A DNA stretch of 64,000 nucleotides from Arenibacter sp. ARW7G5Y1 (GCF_003201775.1 NZ_QJJZ01000009.1:164247-228246), one strand, 5' to 3'. Numbered from the stretch's first letter, positions 25,757-35,961 are shown. Made by a program: numbers and translations. The notes: generated from the sequence alone by a model not told the origin.

Positions 25757-27406
25757 TTACTTAAATGATTTGGCTTTCTCCAAAGCCTCATTGATGTGTT
25801 TTAGGATATACTCTTCGTTCAACACCGAGAACATTTCATTCTTCTCAAAATCCATTTTGGTTTCTTCATTAATTCCCGAAAGGATTACTTTAATTCCCTT
25901 GGCCTTAAACGATTTTATAATCTCTTTTAAACTTTGGTATCCAGTAGCATCGATCAATGGTACATAGCGCATTCTTATAATAATGACCTTAGGTTGTAAA
26001 TGGGTATTGGATATGGTTTCCTGAAATTGTCTGGCTGCACCAAAGAACAAGGGGCCATTAATTTCATATAGCAGCACATTCTTGGGGAGTTCCAGTATTT
26101 CATCGTCAAACAGATGTTCACCGTTAATATTTTCCGAAGTGATTTTTTCTACAAGGACCGCTTCGCTCATTCTTTTCATAAACATAAAACTGGAGAGTAC
26201 TATTCCAATTTCAATTGCAATAACAAGATCGAAAATGACCGTTAGGAAAAAAGTGCACAGCAGAATGATGATATCCATTCTGTTACCCTTTAAAATGGAT
26301 TTAAATTGTCGCCATTCGCTCATGTGGTAGGCCACAACCATTAAAATTCCAGCAAGACAGGAAAGGGGTATCAACTTGGCATAAGGAGCAAACAGAAGCA
26401 TTATGGATAATAGAACGAAAGCGTGCACTATACCCGCAATAGGTGTTCTACCGCCATTCTTTACATTGGTGGCTGTCCTTGCTATGGCACCTGTGGCAGG
26501 AATACCACCAAATAGGGCAGAGAATATATTGGCAGCACCCTGTGCAAGCAATTCCATATTGGAACGATGTTTACCGCCTATCATGGAGTCGGAAACCACG
26601 GCGGAAAGCAAGGATTCTATACTGCCCAACAGGGCAATGGCAAAAGCTGGTTGTATCAACGATTTCACCGTGGCATAATCCACGTTGGGAAGGCTGGGCA
26701 AGCTCAAATTATTAGGGATTTCCCCAAAATTGCTTTCAATGGTATCTACGGGAATCCCAAAAACCTGTACTACAATAGTAGACAGGAGGATAGCAACTAT
26801 GGAACCAGGTATTTTCTTTATCAACTTCTGAAAATATAGGGTAATGATGACCGTCCCGGCAGCGATTGCAATGGCATATCCATTTATCTTGTCGATATTT
26901 TCATAATATACCACCCACTTATCCATAAAGTCGGCCGGAACCTTTGCTATGTGAAGTCCAAAAAAATCGTTGACCTGGGAGGAAAATATAATCAGGGCTA
27001 TACCACTGGTAAACCCAACAATCAGGGAATAGGGAATAAATTTTAATAAGTTCCCAAGTCTGGCCAGACCGAGGCCAATGATGATAAATCCGGCCATGAA
27101 AGTGGCTATGGTTAGACCATTAATACCAAACTCCTGAACAATTCCGTAGACGATTACAATAAAAGCTCCGGTTGGCCCTCCAATTTGAACCCGACTACCG
27201 CCAAAGGCCGAAATTATAACCCCGGCAACAATGGCCGTAATGATCCCCTTTTCCGGAGAAACTCCGGAGGCTATGGCAAAAGCAATTGCCAAGGGAAGGG
27301 CCACTATGCCCACGATGAGTCCAGAAAGTAGATCCTTTGTAATAGTTTCCTTGGAAATTCCCTCCTTTATAAGGGAGAACAACTTGGGAATAAACTCTTT
27401 ATTCAT
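25757..27406 (-). CDS. SulP family anion transporter with STAS domain
   Basis: The 549-residue inner-membrane protein has a SulP core of ten or more hydrophobic segments over about 20-420. It includes DLLSGLIVGIVALPLAIAFA (the SulP signature) and GGSRVQIGGPTGAFIVIV. A cytosolic STAS domain follows at about 445-545 (VLLYEINGPLFFGAARQFQE, RMRYVPLIDATGYQSLKE). It carries sulfate, bicarbonate or dicarboxylates; no carbonic anhydrase or sulfur genes are adjacent to decide. The ATG at 27406 gives a normal N-terminus. Confidence 0.9.
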   Translation of the reverse strand: MNKEFIPKLFSLIKEGISKETITKDLLSGLIVGIVALPLAIAFAIASGVSPEKGIITAIVAGVIISAFGGSRVQIGGPTGAFIVIVYGIVQEFGINGLTIATFMAGFIIIGLGLARLGNLLKFIPYSLIVGFTSGIALIIFSSQVNDFFGLHIAKVPADFMDKWVVYYENIDKINGYAIAIAAGTVIITLYFQKLIKKIPGSIVAILLSTIVVQVFGIPVDTIESNFGEIPNNLSLPSLPNVDYATVKSLIQPAFAIALLGSIESLLSAVVSDSMIGGKHRSNMELLAQGAANIFSALFGGIPATGAIARTATNVKNGGRTPIAGIVHAFVLLSIMLLFAPYAKLIPLSCLAGILMVVAYHMSEWRQFKSILKGNRMDIIILLCTFFLTVIFDLVIAIEIGIVLSSFMFMKRMSEAVLVEKITSENINGEHLFDDEILELPKNVLLYEINGPLFFGAARQFQETISNTHLQPKVIIIRMRYVPLIDATGYQSLKEIIKSFKAKGIKVILSGINEETKMDFEKNEMFSVLNEEYILKHINEALEKAKSFK

Positions 27407-27725
27407 GTTAATGTGTTATGGTCTACAACGATCAATTTGAAAGAAGAAATATCTATTGACCGTAAAAATTAGTATTAAACCATGTTAAAGATAGAATGAT
27501 TTTTTATTTTAAGAAATTGGAAAGGAGTTTTTAAATTTTATTCCTTGCCAATATATTGGATTGGCAAAAAAATCACCCTTATAAAATGGATTTGACAAAA
27601 ACTAGACCTTGGTATTCGCATATATGTATTTTGTGTTTTTTGGACATGACCGAATGTTATGCATATTATGGTATTAACGGGTCTTTGCCAGTTACCCTTA
27701 AAAATTAACCCCATCATTTCTAAGG
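27407..27725. other. Gene-free interval
   Basis: About 320 bp of AT-rich sequence upstream of the SulP gene and downstream of the DUF4174 gene. It should contain the SulP promoter. No open frame, repeat or strong hairpin is evident. Confidence 0.45.
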
Positions 27726-28196
27726 TTATCTATTCTTTTTTCGGTTCAGTTCTGCCCGTCTCATGGGCATGGCGTCTATGGTTCCAAATAGTTCGGTTGC
27801 CGTAAGGACGTTTGCCTGCTCGAGTTTTGGGCTCCCGTCCAACCCTATCAAAATTATCTTGAAGTCCCTTCCTTTATTTGCAAACTTATCAAAAAGTATA
27901 GTGGAGGCAATCCAATTGTTGGGCCTGGTATTTTTTAGGTTATTCATAATTCTATACCGCTTCGGCAAAACCTGATAAATTATGATTTTTCTGTCTAGTA
28001 GATCTTTGGGCAAACTGTTGAACTGGGCAATTTGCTGTTGATAGGTTTTGATGTCCTCTTGATCTGATAGGATTAGAACTACTCGATTATTCCATTGGTG
28101 CCTTTTTAAATCTTGACCATAGGTATAATGCATTGTTAAAATGGCCGCTAAAACGTAGCAAATCCGAATTGGGTTATTAAATACTTCTACAGCCAT
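27726..28196 (-). CDS. DUF4174 domain-containing protein
   Basis: The 156-residue protein has an N-terminal hydrophobic leader (about 8-27, with Cys13 and Ala22), then the DUF4174 pattern. LKRHQWNNRVVLILSDQ opens the domain, RKIIIYQVLPKRYRI sits in the middle, and FKIILIGLDGSPKLE closes it near residue 120. The domain has a thioredoxin-like arrangement without catalytic Cys and is found in exported proteins of unknown function. The tail after residue 140 is basic. It lies 168 bp from the MscS gene. Confidence 0.8.
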   Translation of the reverse strand: MAVEVFNNPIRICYVLAAILTMHYTYGQDLKRHQWNNRVVLILSDQEDIKTYQQQIAQFNSLPKDLLDRKIIIYQVLPKRYRIMNNLKNTRPNNWIASTILFDKFANKGRDFKIILIGLDGSPKLEQANVLTATELFGTIDAMPMRRAELNRKKNR

Positions 28197-28364
28197 TTTT
28201 TTCTAAATTAGATCAACATTCCTTTGATTGCCCTACCTAATAAAATTACTGTATTTATGATGTTGTTCAGCTAGTTGCTTCTAGGGGTAAAATAAATATT
28301 CATTTGGTAGGATAGTATTGCCCTAAAGCTCCCGAAGAATCCCTGGCGTGATTTTTGAACCTGG

Positions 28365-29222
28365 CTATTCATTTTTTGGAAATATTTCTGTGTGGCCCGA
28401 TTTAAAATGCAGATCCATTTGGGGAAAGGGAATAACAATTTTATTCTCACTGAATTTCCGGTTGATGATCTTTCTGATATCACTTTTTACCTTCTCGATT
28501 CGAAATACATTTTCACTAAAGAAAAGCACCTCAAAATCCAAGGAGGAGTTTCCAAAATTCACAAACCGCCCTTCTATGGTTTTTCCATCTTCAAAGTCGG
28601 GATGTTCCAAGACACTTTCCTCCAAAATTTTTATCACCAAATCAACATCACTGCCGTACGCCACGCCCACCTCTATTTTAAAGCGGGTCTTTTTTTTCTG
28701 ATGGCTCCAGTTAATTACCTTATTGGTAGTTATCAGGGAATTTGGGATGATGATGGAAATGTCGTTTCTGTTCAACCCCCTGGAAGTTCTCAAACCAATT
28801 TCCAGTATCTCTACTACATCCCCATCTATTTCCAAAATGTCATTGATTCTGATCGACTTCTCGGAAAGGAGTATGATGCCAGAAATTATGTCGTTGAAGG
28901 TTTGTTGCAAGCCCAATCCCACTCCCACCAATAGGGCTGCCGATCCAGCAATTAAAATGGTGACCTTAATGCCTACGGATTCCAGTATTAAGCCCAATGC
29001 AATTACCCACATTACATATTTAATTATCTGATAGAGGGCATAGGTATTTCCTTTATCTAGATGCAATCCCTTATAACGCCGAAATAGCGCCGTTTTTATT
29101 AACTTCAATATTACTCTGGTGACTAGGGAAATCAATAAAATTATTACCAGGGTGTAGACTTTTATTTTATAGTCCCCAATGCTGACTAGATTAAAATCCA
29201 ATAACTTGCTAAGTGCGTCCAT
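28365..29222 (-). CDS. MscS-family mechanosensitive channel
   Basis: The 285-residue protein has three hydrophobic helices (about 20-40, 60-82, 85-108). The third is the pore-lining helix, followed by LQQTFNDIISGIILLSEKSI, the MscS-domain signature (about 105-125). The beta domain follows (INDILEIDGDVVEIL, IIIPNSLITTNKVINWS), and then the C-terminal cytosolic vestibule. It releases solutes on hypo-osmotic shock. It is a short single-channel version with no extra N-terminal domain. Gene and length are normal. Confidence 0.9.
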   Translation of the reverse strand: MDALSKLLDFNLVSIGDYKIKVYTLVIILLISLVTRVILKLIKTALFRRYKGLHLDKGNTYALYQIIKYVMWVIALGLILESVGIKVTILIAGSAALLVGVGLGLQQTFNDIISGIILLSEKSIRINDILEIDGDVVEILEIGLRTSRGLNRNDISIIIPNSLITTNKVINWSHQKKKTRFKIEVGVAYGSDVDLVIKILEESVLEHPDFEDGKTIEGRFVNFGNSSLDFEVLFFSENVFRIEKVKSDIRKIINRKFSENKIVIPFPQMDLHFKSGHTEIFPKNE

Positions 29223-29488
29223 TTCTTTCTTTTTAGGGCCACCGAATGCCTAGCTATGAAGTTACAGCTTGGGCAGGGGGAGGGTAGGAGTGTTGGTGTT
29301 TTTCCGTTGAAATATAGTGAAATCCCTTGAACTATAAGTAGAAATCTAAGCTTATGAAGGAGGTGGGGGGACAATTCCACAATCTTGCCAGGAATTATTG
29401 AAGAGCGGTATTATTTATTCTTCCTACCATTATAGAAAGGATTAATGCTTATAAAACGGCTCCATTGCTAATATCTAAATATGAGTGG

Positions 29489-30277
29489 TTAGTTTTTTAG
29501 TGGCTTTTCCAGATCAGGAACAATACTTTTTTTGGCTTCATCCACATCAATATACTTCTGTAAATCCCTTAGGGAAACCACCTTAAAATTGTGATCCGAT
29601 AAATATTGGAGATATTCCCTAAATAAATTAGGCGGTGTATCTACCCAAGGATGTTCCACATCGGGCACACCGTGCAGTGTAAGCACCACGATCTTTCCGT
29701 TTTTGGCTTCGCCCAGAGCGGTTAATATCTCATTTTTGTTATCCGCATTGGTTGCCCAACTGGGTATTAGAAAAGGATGATCTGCTAAAGGGTCATATGC
29801 CCTTCTACCACCTGCCCGTGCAAAATGGTAACCTTTTATTTCCAAAAATGAAAGTACTTTGGCATTTAGTCCGTAACCGGGATAAGCAAAGTTTTGTGGT
29901 TTGGCAATTCCCAGGGAATCGCATTTGTTTTCTATGTATTCCAACTCGGTATTAAATTCTTTTTGGGTGAGTTTGCTTACATTGGCATGGGTGTGGGTGT
30001 GATTGGCCACTTCAAAACCCATCCTGTCCAAGGCCTTAATCTGTCGCCAATTCATATAGAGGGTACTATCCTTATAGTTGGGAGGAAATTCACATACAAA
30101 AAAAGTAGCGCCAAAACCGAACTCTTTTAACATTGGGGCTACCACCCAATATTGACTGGCCGGGGCATCATCAAAGGAGAGTACTACCAGTTTATCCGGA
30201 ATTTCCTTTTTTAGTACTTGGGAATGTCCATGCAAAAAAAGATTAAGAACGATAGCGATTAGGATTTTTTTTATCAT
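29489..30277 (-). CDS. Secreted polysaccharide deacetylase (CE4-type)
   Basis: The ATG at 30277 is preferred over the TTG two codons upstream. The protein of about 262 residues has a signal peptide (to about residue 20, HGHS) and a NodB-type domain. The metal and catalytic Asp pair is in VVLSFDDAPAS, the metal-binding H-x-x-x-H is in ANHTHTHANV, and the later strand motif is FAYPGYG. Near the C-terminus VVLTLHGVPD supplies the last conserved His. It removes N- or O-acetyl groups from an extracellular or envelope glycan. It stands alone. Confidence 0.88.
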   Translation of the reverse strand: MIKKILIAIVLNLFLHGHSQVLKKEIPDKLVVLSFDDAPASQYWVVAPMLKEFGFGATFFVCEFPPNYKDSTLYMNWRQIKALDRMGFEVANHTHTHANVSKLTQKEFNTELEYIENKCDSLGIAKPQNFAYPGYGLNAKVLSFLEIKGYHFARAGGRRAYDPLADHPFLIPSWATNADNKNEILTALGEAKNGKIVVLTLHGVPDVEHPWVDTPPNLFREYLQYLSDHNFKVVSLRDLQKYIDVDEAKKSIVPDLEKPLKN

Positions 30278-30331
30278 AAACAATTACGACTCGGTTAAAT
30301 TTAGGAAATTTTGTTCAGTATCCATACCTTC

Positions 30332-30682
30332 TCAATTATACCAAACAGCATATCGCTCGCGTCTCAATTCCAAGGCCAGACCTTCCTCTATTTCCAAAGC
30401 TTCCGCCCTGGTCAATACGGGATCTATATGATTATAAAGGCTTGGTCTTAGATACAGACCATATTTTTGCACAATGTTGGAAGATAGTTTATGTCCCTTT
30501 TTGTTTCTATATCCGGTCTTGTGCTGTTCAAATCGCTCTTTAGGGGTCTTGGAGGTCATACCCACATAAAGACATTCCAATACACCATTGAACTGGGGAT
30601 TGGCAGCCCTAAATTTTGCATTTTCGGTAAAAACACGTTTGGATAATTCCACAACATAGACTCTGTACAGGGTTTTGGACAT
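30332..30682 (-). CDS. GIY-YIG nuclease-like protein
   Basis: The 116-residue protein has YRVYVVELS near the start, and CLYVGMTSKTPKERFEQHKTG at about 33-53. This is the second half of a GIY-YIG motif with the Arg of strand-helix 2 (R48), followed by NIVQKYGLYLRP. The Glu expected late in the domain may be E86 in ALEIEEGLA. The first GIY strand is weak, so activity is uncertain. No restriction or homing partner is near. Confidence 0.65.
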   Translation of the reverse strand: MSKTLYRVYVVELSKRVFTENAKFRAANPQFNGVLECLYVGMTSKTPKERFEQHKTGYRNKKGHKLSSNIVQKYGLYLRPSLYNHIDPVLTRAEALEIEEGLALELRRERYAVWYN

Positions 30683-30840
30683 GGTTGATTATGACTATTT
30701 GGCCGTAAACTAAGTAAAATTCACCTTAATTTAAAGTCAAATTTTCCATGTTGTCCCTTTATTACCAATTTTTTTACGAATTTTATGGAGAATAAGCTAC
30801 AAATTGAGTCTATTGTAAATTGAAATAAACAATCTTTACC

Positions 30841-32355
30841 ATGAAAAAAGAACCAAACCAACCCTCACCGATTACTAGAAGAACCTTTATTAGTAAAACG
30901 GGAGTGGCGGCTGCCGGAATTACCATTCTCCCGAGCAACGTAATATCGGGAATGGGATATAAGGCGCCCAGCGATAAATTGAATATTGTTGGGGTTGGGG
31001 TTGGAAGCATGGGGTTTGGCAACCTAAGAAATTTGCAGAGCGAAAATATTGTTGGGTTGTGTGATGTGGATTGGAAATATGCAAAGAATTGTTTTGACCA
31101 CTTTCCAAAGGCTAAGAAATACAAGGATTTTAGGGTGATGTATGACGAGATGGGCAACGATTTTGATGCTGTCTTGGTAGCTACCGCCGATCATACCCAC
31201 GCTATTGTGGCGGCAGACGCCATGGTACGGGGAAAACATGTTTATGTACAAAAGCCACTTACACACTCCGTATATGAATCCAGACTATTGACCAAATTGG
31301 CCAAAAAACATAATGTGGTCACCCAAATGGGGAATCAAGGGGCTTCAGGAGAGGGAGTGGCACAAACCTGCGAATTAATTTGGAGCGGGGCCATCGGGGA
31401 TATAACCAAAGTGGAATCTTTTACGGATAGGCCCATATGGCCGCAAGGGGTAAATCCCCCAACCCAAGGACAATGGGTCCCTGACACATTGGATTGGGAT
31501 CTGTTTACGGGACCAGCAGAGTTGATACCCTATAATCAGGTGTACCACCCATGGAACTGGAGGGGATGGTGGAATTACGGTACCGGGGCTCTTGGAGATA
31601 TGGCCTGCCATATTCTACATCCTGTATTTGAGGCTCTAAAATTAGGCTATCCTACCAAGGTTCAGGGAAGTTCGTCCCTACTCTTAAAAGACAGTGCCCC
31701 AACCGCACAGTCTGTTCAAATGACCTTTCCCGAAAGGGGCAGAAAGGGCAGGATTAAACTGCCAGAAGTAGAGGTAAACTGGTACGACGGGGGTATTAAA
31801 CCCGATCTGCCGGCTAATTGGCCAAGCGGTAAAAACCCCAACAAGTCGGGTGGAGGTACTTTCTTTTATGGTACCAAAGGTATTATACATGCAGGCTGTT
31901 ATGGAGTGGAACCTGAAATATTGGGTAGGGAAATGCCCAAAGTGGCCGAGACAGAGCGTAGGGTTGAGAAGGAAATTGGACTTGCTTGGAACAGGGGTGC
32001 CCATGAAATGGACTGGGTCAGGGCCTGTAAGGAAAGTCCAGGGAATCGCCAACCCTGTACTTCCGATTTTTCGGAAGCCGGTCCCTTTAACGAAATGGTC
32101 GTGATGGGAGTGCTTGCGGTTAGGTTACAATCTTTGAATAAAATATTGAACTGGGATGGAGAGAATATGAGATTTACGAATATAGGACAGGACGAGACCA
32201 TTAAGACCGTAATCCGCGACAATTTTGTAATGAAGGATGGACGTCCAAAATTTGAAAAGGAATGGACAGAGCCCTATTCTGCCAGTGAGTTTGCTGCTGA
32301 ATTGATAAAACATACCTATAGGGAAGGTTGGAAGTTACCGGACATGCCGGTCTAA
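30841..32355 (+). CDS. Tat-exported Gfo/Idh/MocA family oxidoreductase (large form)
   Basis: The 504-residue protein has a twin-arginine leader (TRRTFISKTGVAAAGITILP). The Rossmann domain carries NIVGVGVGSMGFGNLRNL (about 48-65) and the NAD/substrate motif VYVQKPLTHS (about 136-145), where the family has E-K-P. ALGDMACHILHPVFEAL (about 250-266) supplies the catalytic D-x-x-x-H. An insertion of about 60 residues in the second domain (around 310-380) makes it longer than the 391-residue paralogue at 5718. It is monocistronic and followed by a clear terminator. Confidence 0.88.
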   Translation: MKKEPNQPSPITRRTFISKTGVAAAGITILPSNVISGMGYKAPSDKLNIVGVGVGSMGFGNLRNLQSENIVGLCDVDWKYAKNCFDHFPKAKKYKDFRVMYDEMGNDFDAVLVATADHTHAIVAADAMVRGKHVYVQKPLTHSVYESRLLTKLAKKHNVVTQMGNQGASGEGVAQTCELIWSGAIGDITKVESFTDRPIWPQGVNPPTQGQWVPDTLDWDLFTGPAELIPYNQVYHPWNWRGWWNYGTGALGDMACHILHPVFEALKLGYPTKVQGSSSLLLKDSAPTAQSVQMTFPERGRKGRIKLPEVEVNWYDGGIKPDLPANWPSGKNPNKSGGGTFFYGTKGIIHAGCYGVEPEILGREMPKVAETERRVEKEIGLAWNRGAHEMDWVRACKESPGNRQPCTSDFSEAGPFNEMVVMGVLAVRLQSLNKILNWDGENMRFTNIGQDETIKTVIRDNFVMKDGRPKFEKEWTEPYSASEFAAELIKHTYREGWKLPDMPV

Positions 32356-32673
32356 AAAATTTATGACCCAACAATTATAACAATGGGAAGGAGTAGGGGC
32401 TTCTTCCCTTTTTTATGGGAAGTCTTAGGCCGTTGGCGGTAAAGCGTGAACAATGACCAGTAAATTGAAATATTTTGTGAGTAGCCGGGAGTTCATGGTA
32501 TAGGGCCAAGGGTATAGAGTAAAATGACATGACAATTTATAGTACGGTTTTAGGTTCTGGTAGCAAAGCAGTCCATATTACTGTCTAATGAAGCTACCTC
32601 CTGAAAATGGAAATGTACTTACTTTTCCGATTATTAATTTGTACTTTCTCCCCACCAATACATCTCCAGTAAA
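32356..32673. other. Gene-free interval with terminator
   Basis: After the terminator at 32385-32414 the remaining 250 bp contain no supported open frame. The right end should hold the promoter of the LpxR-like gene. Confidence 0.45.
32385..32414 (+). terminator. Rho-independent terminator after Gfo/Idh gene
   Basis: GGGAAGGAG (32385-32393) pairs with CTTCTTCCC (32400-32408), 9 bp with one G-T pair and a 6-nt loop, followed by TTTTTTA. It is 29 bp past the stop of the oxidoreductase. Confidence 0.75.
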
Positions 32674-32700
32674 TTGAAGCTAGCTATTAAACCACTCAAA

Positions 32701-33660
32701 ATGGGGCCTAATTTTTCCAAAGGCTTATTTAACTCCCTTTCATTAATAATGTGTTTGGTTGGCGGGACCTTTTATTCCGTGGCACAACAGGAGATGAATG
32801 GTCCGGAAAAGGGAACCATTCGTAACCAAATTGGATTGCGGCACGACAATGATTTTATATTGCTCACTGACCGGTATTATACTGCCGGATTATTTTTAAC
32901 CTATAGGCACCGTTTGGAAAAGGGATTTTTTAATGCCCAAAACGAACAGTTCACTTTTTCCATTGGTCAGGAAATAATAACTCCGTCCTATCTTATTACC
33001 AAGGACGTCAAAGAATTGGACCGAGCCTATGTTGGGTTTACGGCACTTAGGTCTGGATGGTCCTATGTGGGACGAAATAATTTAATAGAGGCAAATTTTC
33101 TCCTTGGCTTAGCAGGCAAGGCTTCAGGTGCGGGGAGTTTGCAAAGGTGGTACCATCATTCGGTCATGAAGACCGAAACCCCTACCTGGGTGGGGGAAAT
33201 GGAGAATAGCGTTCATTACAACCTGTATGTCAGACACCTCTATGAATGGCGGTTGGCTCCCAACCCATTTAGTATTCACCTTGCAGCACAGGCCCAACTT
33301 GCCTTTGGGACCAGGGATATCTATGTATATCCCGAGTTGGTGGCCTATTTTGGAAGGAGAAACCCTTTGTCTTCCAGTGTGGCACACAACCAAATTGGAT
33401 CTACTGATAATGAAATTTTCTTTGCCTTGCGTGGTGGATACCGGTTGGTAGGTCACAATGGGCTATTGGAAGGCAATGCTCTGGGCGACGATTCCGTTTT
33501 ATTGATCGCCTCAAATAATACCGTAGTCTATGCGGGCTTCGATTTTCAATTTCGTTTCGGACGAAATGAGTATTGGGTAGGTATGCGATATAATTCACCG
33601 GAATTTGCGCAGGCCAGACCCCATAAGTATGTTATTCTTTCATATACTAGAGGGTTTTGA
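32701..33660 (+). CDS. LpxR-like lipid A deacylase family (DUF2219) outer-membrane protein
   Basis: I choose ATG 32701 because the longer frame starts at TTG and the ATG directly precedes a signal peptide (about 8-29, ending SVAQ). The mature part of about 290 residues is a predicted beta-barrel, with the family motif IGLRHDNDFILLTDRYYTAG near residue 42 and alternating hydrophobic strands to the C-terminal aromatic (GF). LpxR removes the 3'-acyloxyacyl chain of lipid A in the outer membrane. The Asn and Asp in DNDF match the Ca-binding and active-site region. Activity is inferred, not certain. Confidence 0.8.
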   Translation: MGPNFSKGLFNSLSLIMCLVGGTFYSVAQQEMNGPEKGTIRNQIGLRHDNDFILLTDRYYTAGLFLTYRHRLEKGFFNAQNEQFTFSIGQEIITPSYLITKDVKELDRAYVGFTALRSGWSYVGRNNLIEANFLLGLAGKASGAGSLQRWYHHSVMKTETPTWVGEMENSVHYNLYVRHLYEWRLAPNPFSIHLAAQAQLAFGTRDIYVYPELVAYFGRRNPLSSSVAHNQIGSTDNEIFFALRGGYRLVGHNGLLEGNALGDDSVLLIASNNTVVYAGFDFQFRFGRNEYWVGMRYNSPEFAQARPHKYVILSYTRGF

Positions 33661-33826
33661 TGCGTTGCCCAGTGTTCAGTGGCCCATACTCCTGAGCCAC
33701 GGGCCAGAGATTAAAGTCACGACAAAAAAGTCTAATACCCAAGTTTTCATAATGCAGCTTTTCATTTTTTGATCCTTTTACCGCAATGGTACCAGCAGGG
33801 CAAATATCTGGCTAGATTGGTGTTTT

Positions 33827-34423
33827 TCAGTGGTTATGGTCTTGTTGCACATTATTTTTGTTTTTATACAGTTCAATTGCTTTTAAGTACTTCAACCCTC
33901 CCGTCTCTGTTTGGTCGTGAAGGAATCCGTTCAATTCAGGATGATTTTCGTCAATCCAGCTTACAATATTATCTCTGTTTTTAACAAATGTTGAATCATT
34001 AAATACAATGTATTCTGTTGTTTCAATACTGATAATTTTATCATTGTCAAATCGGATAACTTGATTGGTGACAATGGGTACTAGGTGAAGAAATGAAATC
34101 CTTTTGTCGATTTTTGAAATCTTTGCTTTCACAATTGTATCTTTCTGCTCCATTTGGAGGATTTCGTATGTTGGGCTAAACACAGCATCCCATTTCAACC
34201 ATTCCATGAATTCTTCAACAGAAAATGTCTGTTCATAGTTATATTCGGTTTCTTTAGTAACAAGGCTATCGGTTAACAAAAGTGCCATTTTCAAATTATC
34301 AGAACTATTCAGTGCTTTATAATAGTTTTTAGCAATTTCAAGTCTGTTGATCTCCCTTTCAGAAGTTTTACAGGAAATGAATCCGATTATTAATAGTAAT
34401 GATAGAATTACGGTTCTGTTCAT
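33827..34423 (-). CDS. Lipoprotein with NTF2/SnoaL-like domain
   Basis: The 198-residue protein has a lipoprotein signal peptide (LLLIIGFISC, Cys18). EIAKNYYKALNSSDNLKMALLL then suggests the opening helix of an NTF2-like cone fold. ETEYNYEQTFSVEEFMEWLK and VIRFDNDKIISIETTEYIV fit the later strands. No catalytic residue is evident. It ends with a His-containing tail (QQDHNH). I do not recognise a specific family. It lies 160 bp from the membrane protein at 34584. Confidence 0.65.
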   Translation of the reverse strand: MNRTVILSLLLIIGFISCKTSEREINRLEIAKNYYKALNSSDNLKMALLLTDSLVTKETEYNYEQTFSVEEFMEWLKWDAVFSPTYEILQMEQKDTIVKAKISKIDKRISFLHLVPIVTNQVIRFDNDKIISIETTEYIVFNDSTFVKNRDNIVSWIDENHPELNGFLHDQTETGGLKYLKAIELYKNKNNVQQDHNH

Positions 34424-34583
34424 TCGTAGTTGGTTTTACCTAATGTGCTACAGTGTTCCCCGCTATGATTTGTAGCGACCTAGGATATTGTTTGATTTCC
34501 AGCTATGGTAAATCCAGCTGTTGACAATTTATAAGTTCGAAGTTAGTTAAAAGGCAACTATAAAATATAGCCCTTATCCTTAG

Positions 34584-35147
34584 TTACTTTTTTCCGAATC
34601 TTTTAAATCCGTAATAAATGAGTCCACAGCATATAAATAACCCAGATATGGCCGGTATCATTATAGATTTCCCTGGCTCACCTGCATTTTGAACACTCCA
34701 AACCATTTTCCCTGTAGCCATTACCACCACCACTCCAATTCCCATAATTAAGCTCCGTTTCCAAAAGGCCAAGCCCAATGCTATAAATGAAAACGGAATT
34801 GTTAGGGCCAACAAGGTCTTATCTAAGTTCCATTCACCGTAGAGATAGTCCTTTTCATATGCTAAAAATTGTACCACATTTTCATTTACCACTTCAGGTT
34901 TGGGAAACCAAAACATACTGGTAAATAAGGCGAATATAGAAATTAACATTCCCGAGAAACTTTTTTTGAAAGCGAAATAGCAAAATGGCAGCAAAAACAA
35001 TGGCCTTAAATACCAACTCCACTGGTTATGATGTCGTTCAAAAACCCAATTAAAGAATGGTTTATTGGTCATTGAGAATACAATGAAAGCAATTGTTAGA
35101 CCTAAAAATATGGCCGCAATTGTTTTATCCGTTATTGAATTTTTCAT
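34584..35147 (-). CDS. Multi-pass membrane protein of unknown function
   Basis: The 187-residue protein has about six hydrophobic segments: near 9-27, 45-62, 64-84, 108-124, 132-150 and 160-180. It starts MKNSITDKTIAAIFLGLTIA. No catalytic motif or known family is evident. It is a single gene and the one upstream (35148-35961) is a gap with no supported gene. Confidence 0.6.
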   Translation of the reverse strand: MKNSITDKTIAAIFLGLTIAFIVFSMTNKPFFNWVFERHHNQWSWYLRPLFLLPFCYFAFKKSFSGMLISIFALFTSMFWFPKPEVVNENVVQFLAYEKDYLYGEWNLDKTLLALTIPFSFIALGLAFWKRSLIMGIGVVVVMATGKMVWSVQNAGEPGKSIMIPAISGLFICCGLIYYGFKRFGKK

Positions 35148-35961
35148 CTATTTTTATTGAATGCAGAAATAAGTACATATATGTTCAATGCTATATTCCC
35201 ATTTATAAACCACCTAAAAAAGATGGGTCCAACGGCGTAATTGTACATTATTGGATCCTTTAAATCTGATTTACTAATATAGTATTTTTAGAAGTAAAAT
35301 GGTGGAATACCTGGGTTGCAATTGCATTGTACAGGGGATGGATGGAGGTTGAAAGTTGCCAAGGCAGTCTGTTCGAACGTTAGAGAAAAACCATGGGTTT
35401 TGGAAAACCCCAAAAATTGGAATACCATGAGGTAAATCGCCCAGGTTGCAACGGCCAAGTATGTGTGATTTCCAATCGTCCCGAAAAAGGGCTCTGTCTA
35501 AGTGACCAACTTTGTTGGTTTGGGCACACCTTCCGGCAGACAGGTGAAGACGAAATGGAAGGTTCATTGCCGGGCGATTTTGTGCAGCTGTTCTATCGTT
35601 TGTTCAATTTAAATAGGGATAGCTTTTTTTATTGAGAACTGGTAAGCTTTTATTATTGTTCCTTCCAAAATAATTTTATTTCGATTCACTCATAATACCA
35701 CTGAGCCGTATCCTAGGGTTGAAATAAATTTTTACCTTCCCTGGCGAGAGCATCACTCCTTTGACGCCCTATTCCGGAACCTTATTATCTTGGAAAATCA
35801 CCTAATGTTTATGCCAGGGAACGCATTAAAAATGCAGATGTTTTTTCAATATGATAAAACAATAGTTCTTAAAATAAAGGGAAAATCCATTGGTCCTGGC
35901 GGGAGATAACTGCGGCATTAGCGATATCCACGCGTAAGTAGTAGGGATTGGTCCAATTCAT
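35148..35961. other. Longest gene-free interval in the window (814 bp)
   Basis: No gene is supported here on either strand. Two overlapping open frames of 80 and 97 codons (35393-35635 plus, 35274-35567 minus) have poor codon use and no recognisable product. No strong hairpin or repeat shared with the rest of the window is seen. The region may hold a decayed gene or an unannotated RNA. Confidence 0.45.

Noticed and set aside
31375..32222. Long minus-strand frames within the Gfo/Idh gene at 30841
   Set aside because: Antisense shadows of a gene with clear Tat leader and Rossmann motif.
33690..33710. GGCC-rich inverted repeat after the LpxR-like gene
   Set aside because: The arms are short and there is no T-run, so it is not supported as a terminator.
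35393..35635. Plus-strand 80-codon open frame in the large gap
   Set aside because: Composition and codon use look non-coding, there is no plausible product and an opposite-strand frame of similar length covers the same bases.
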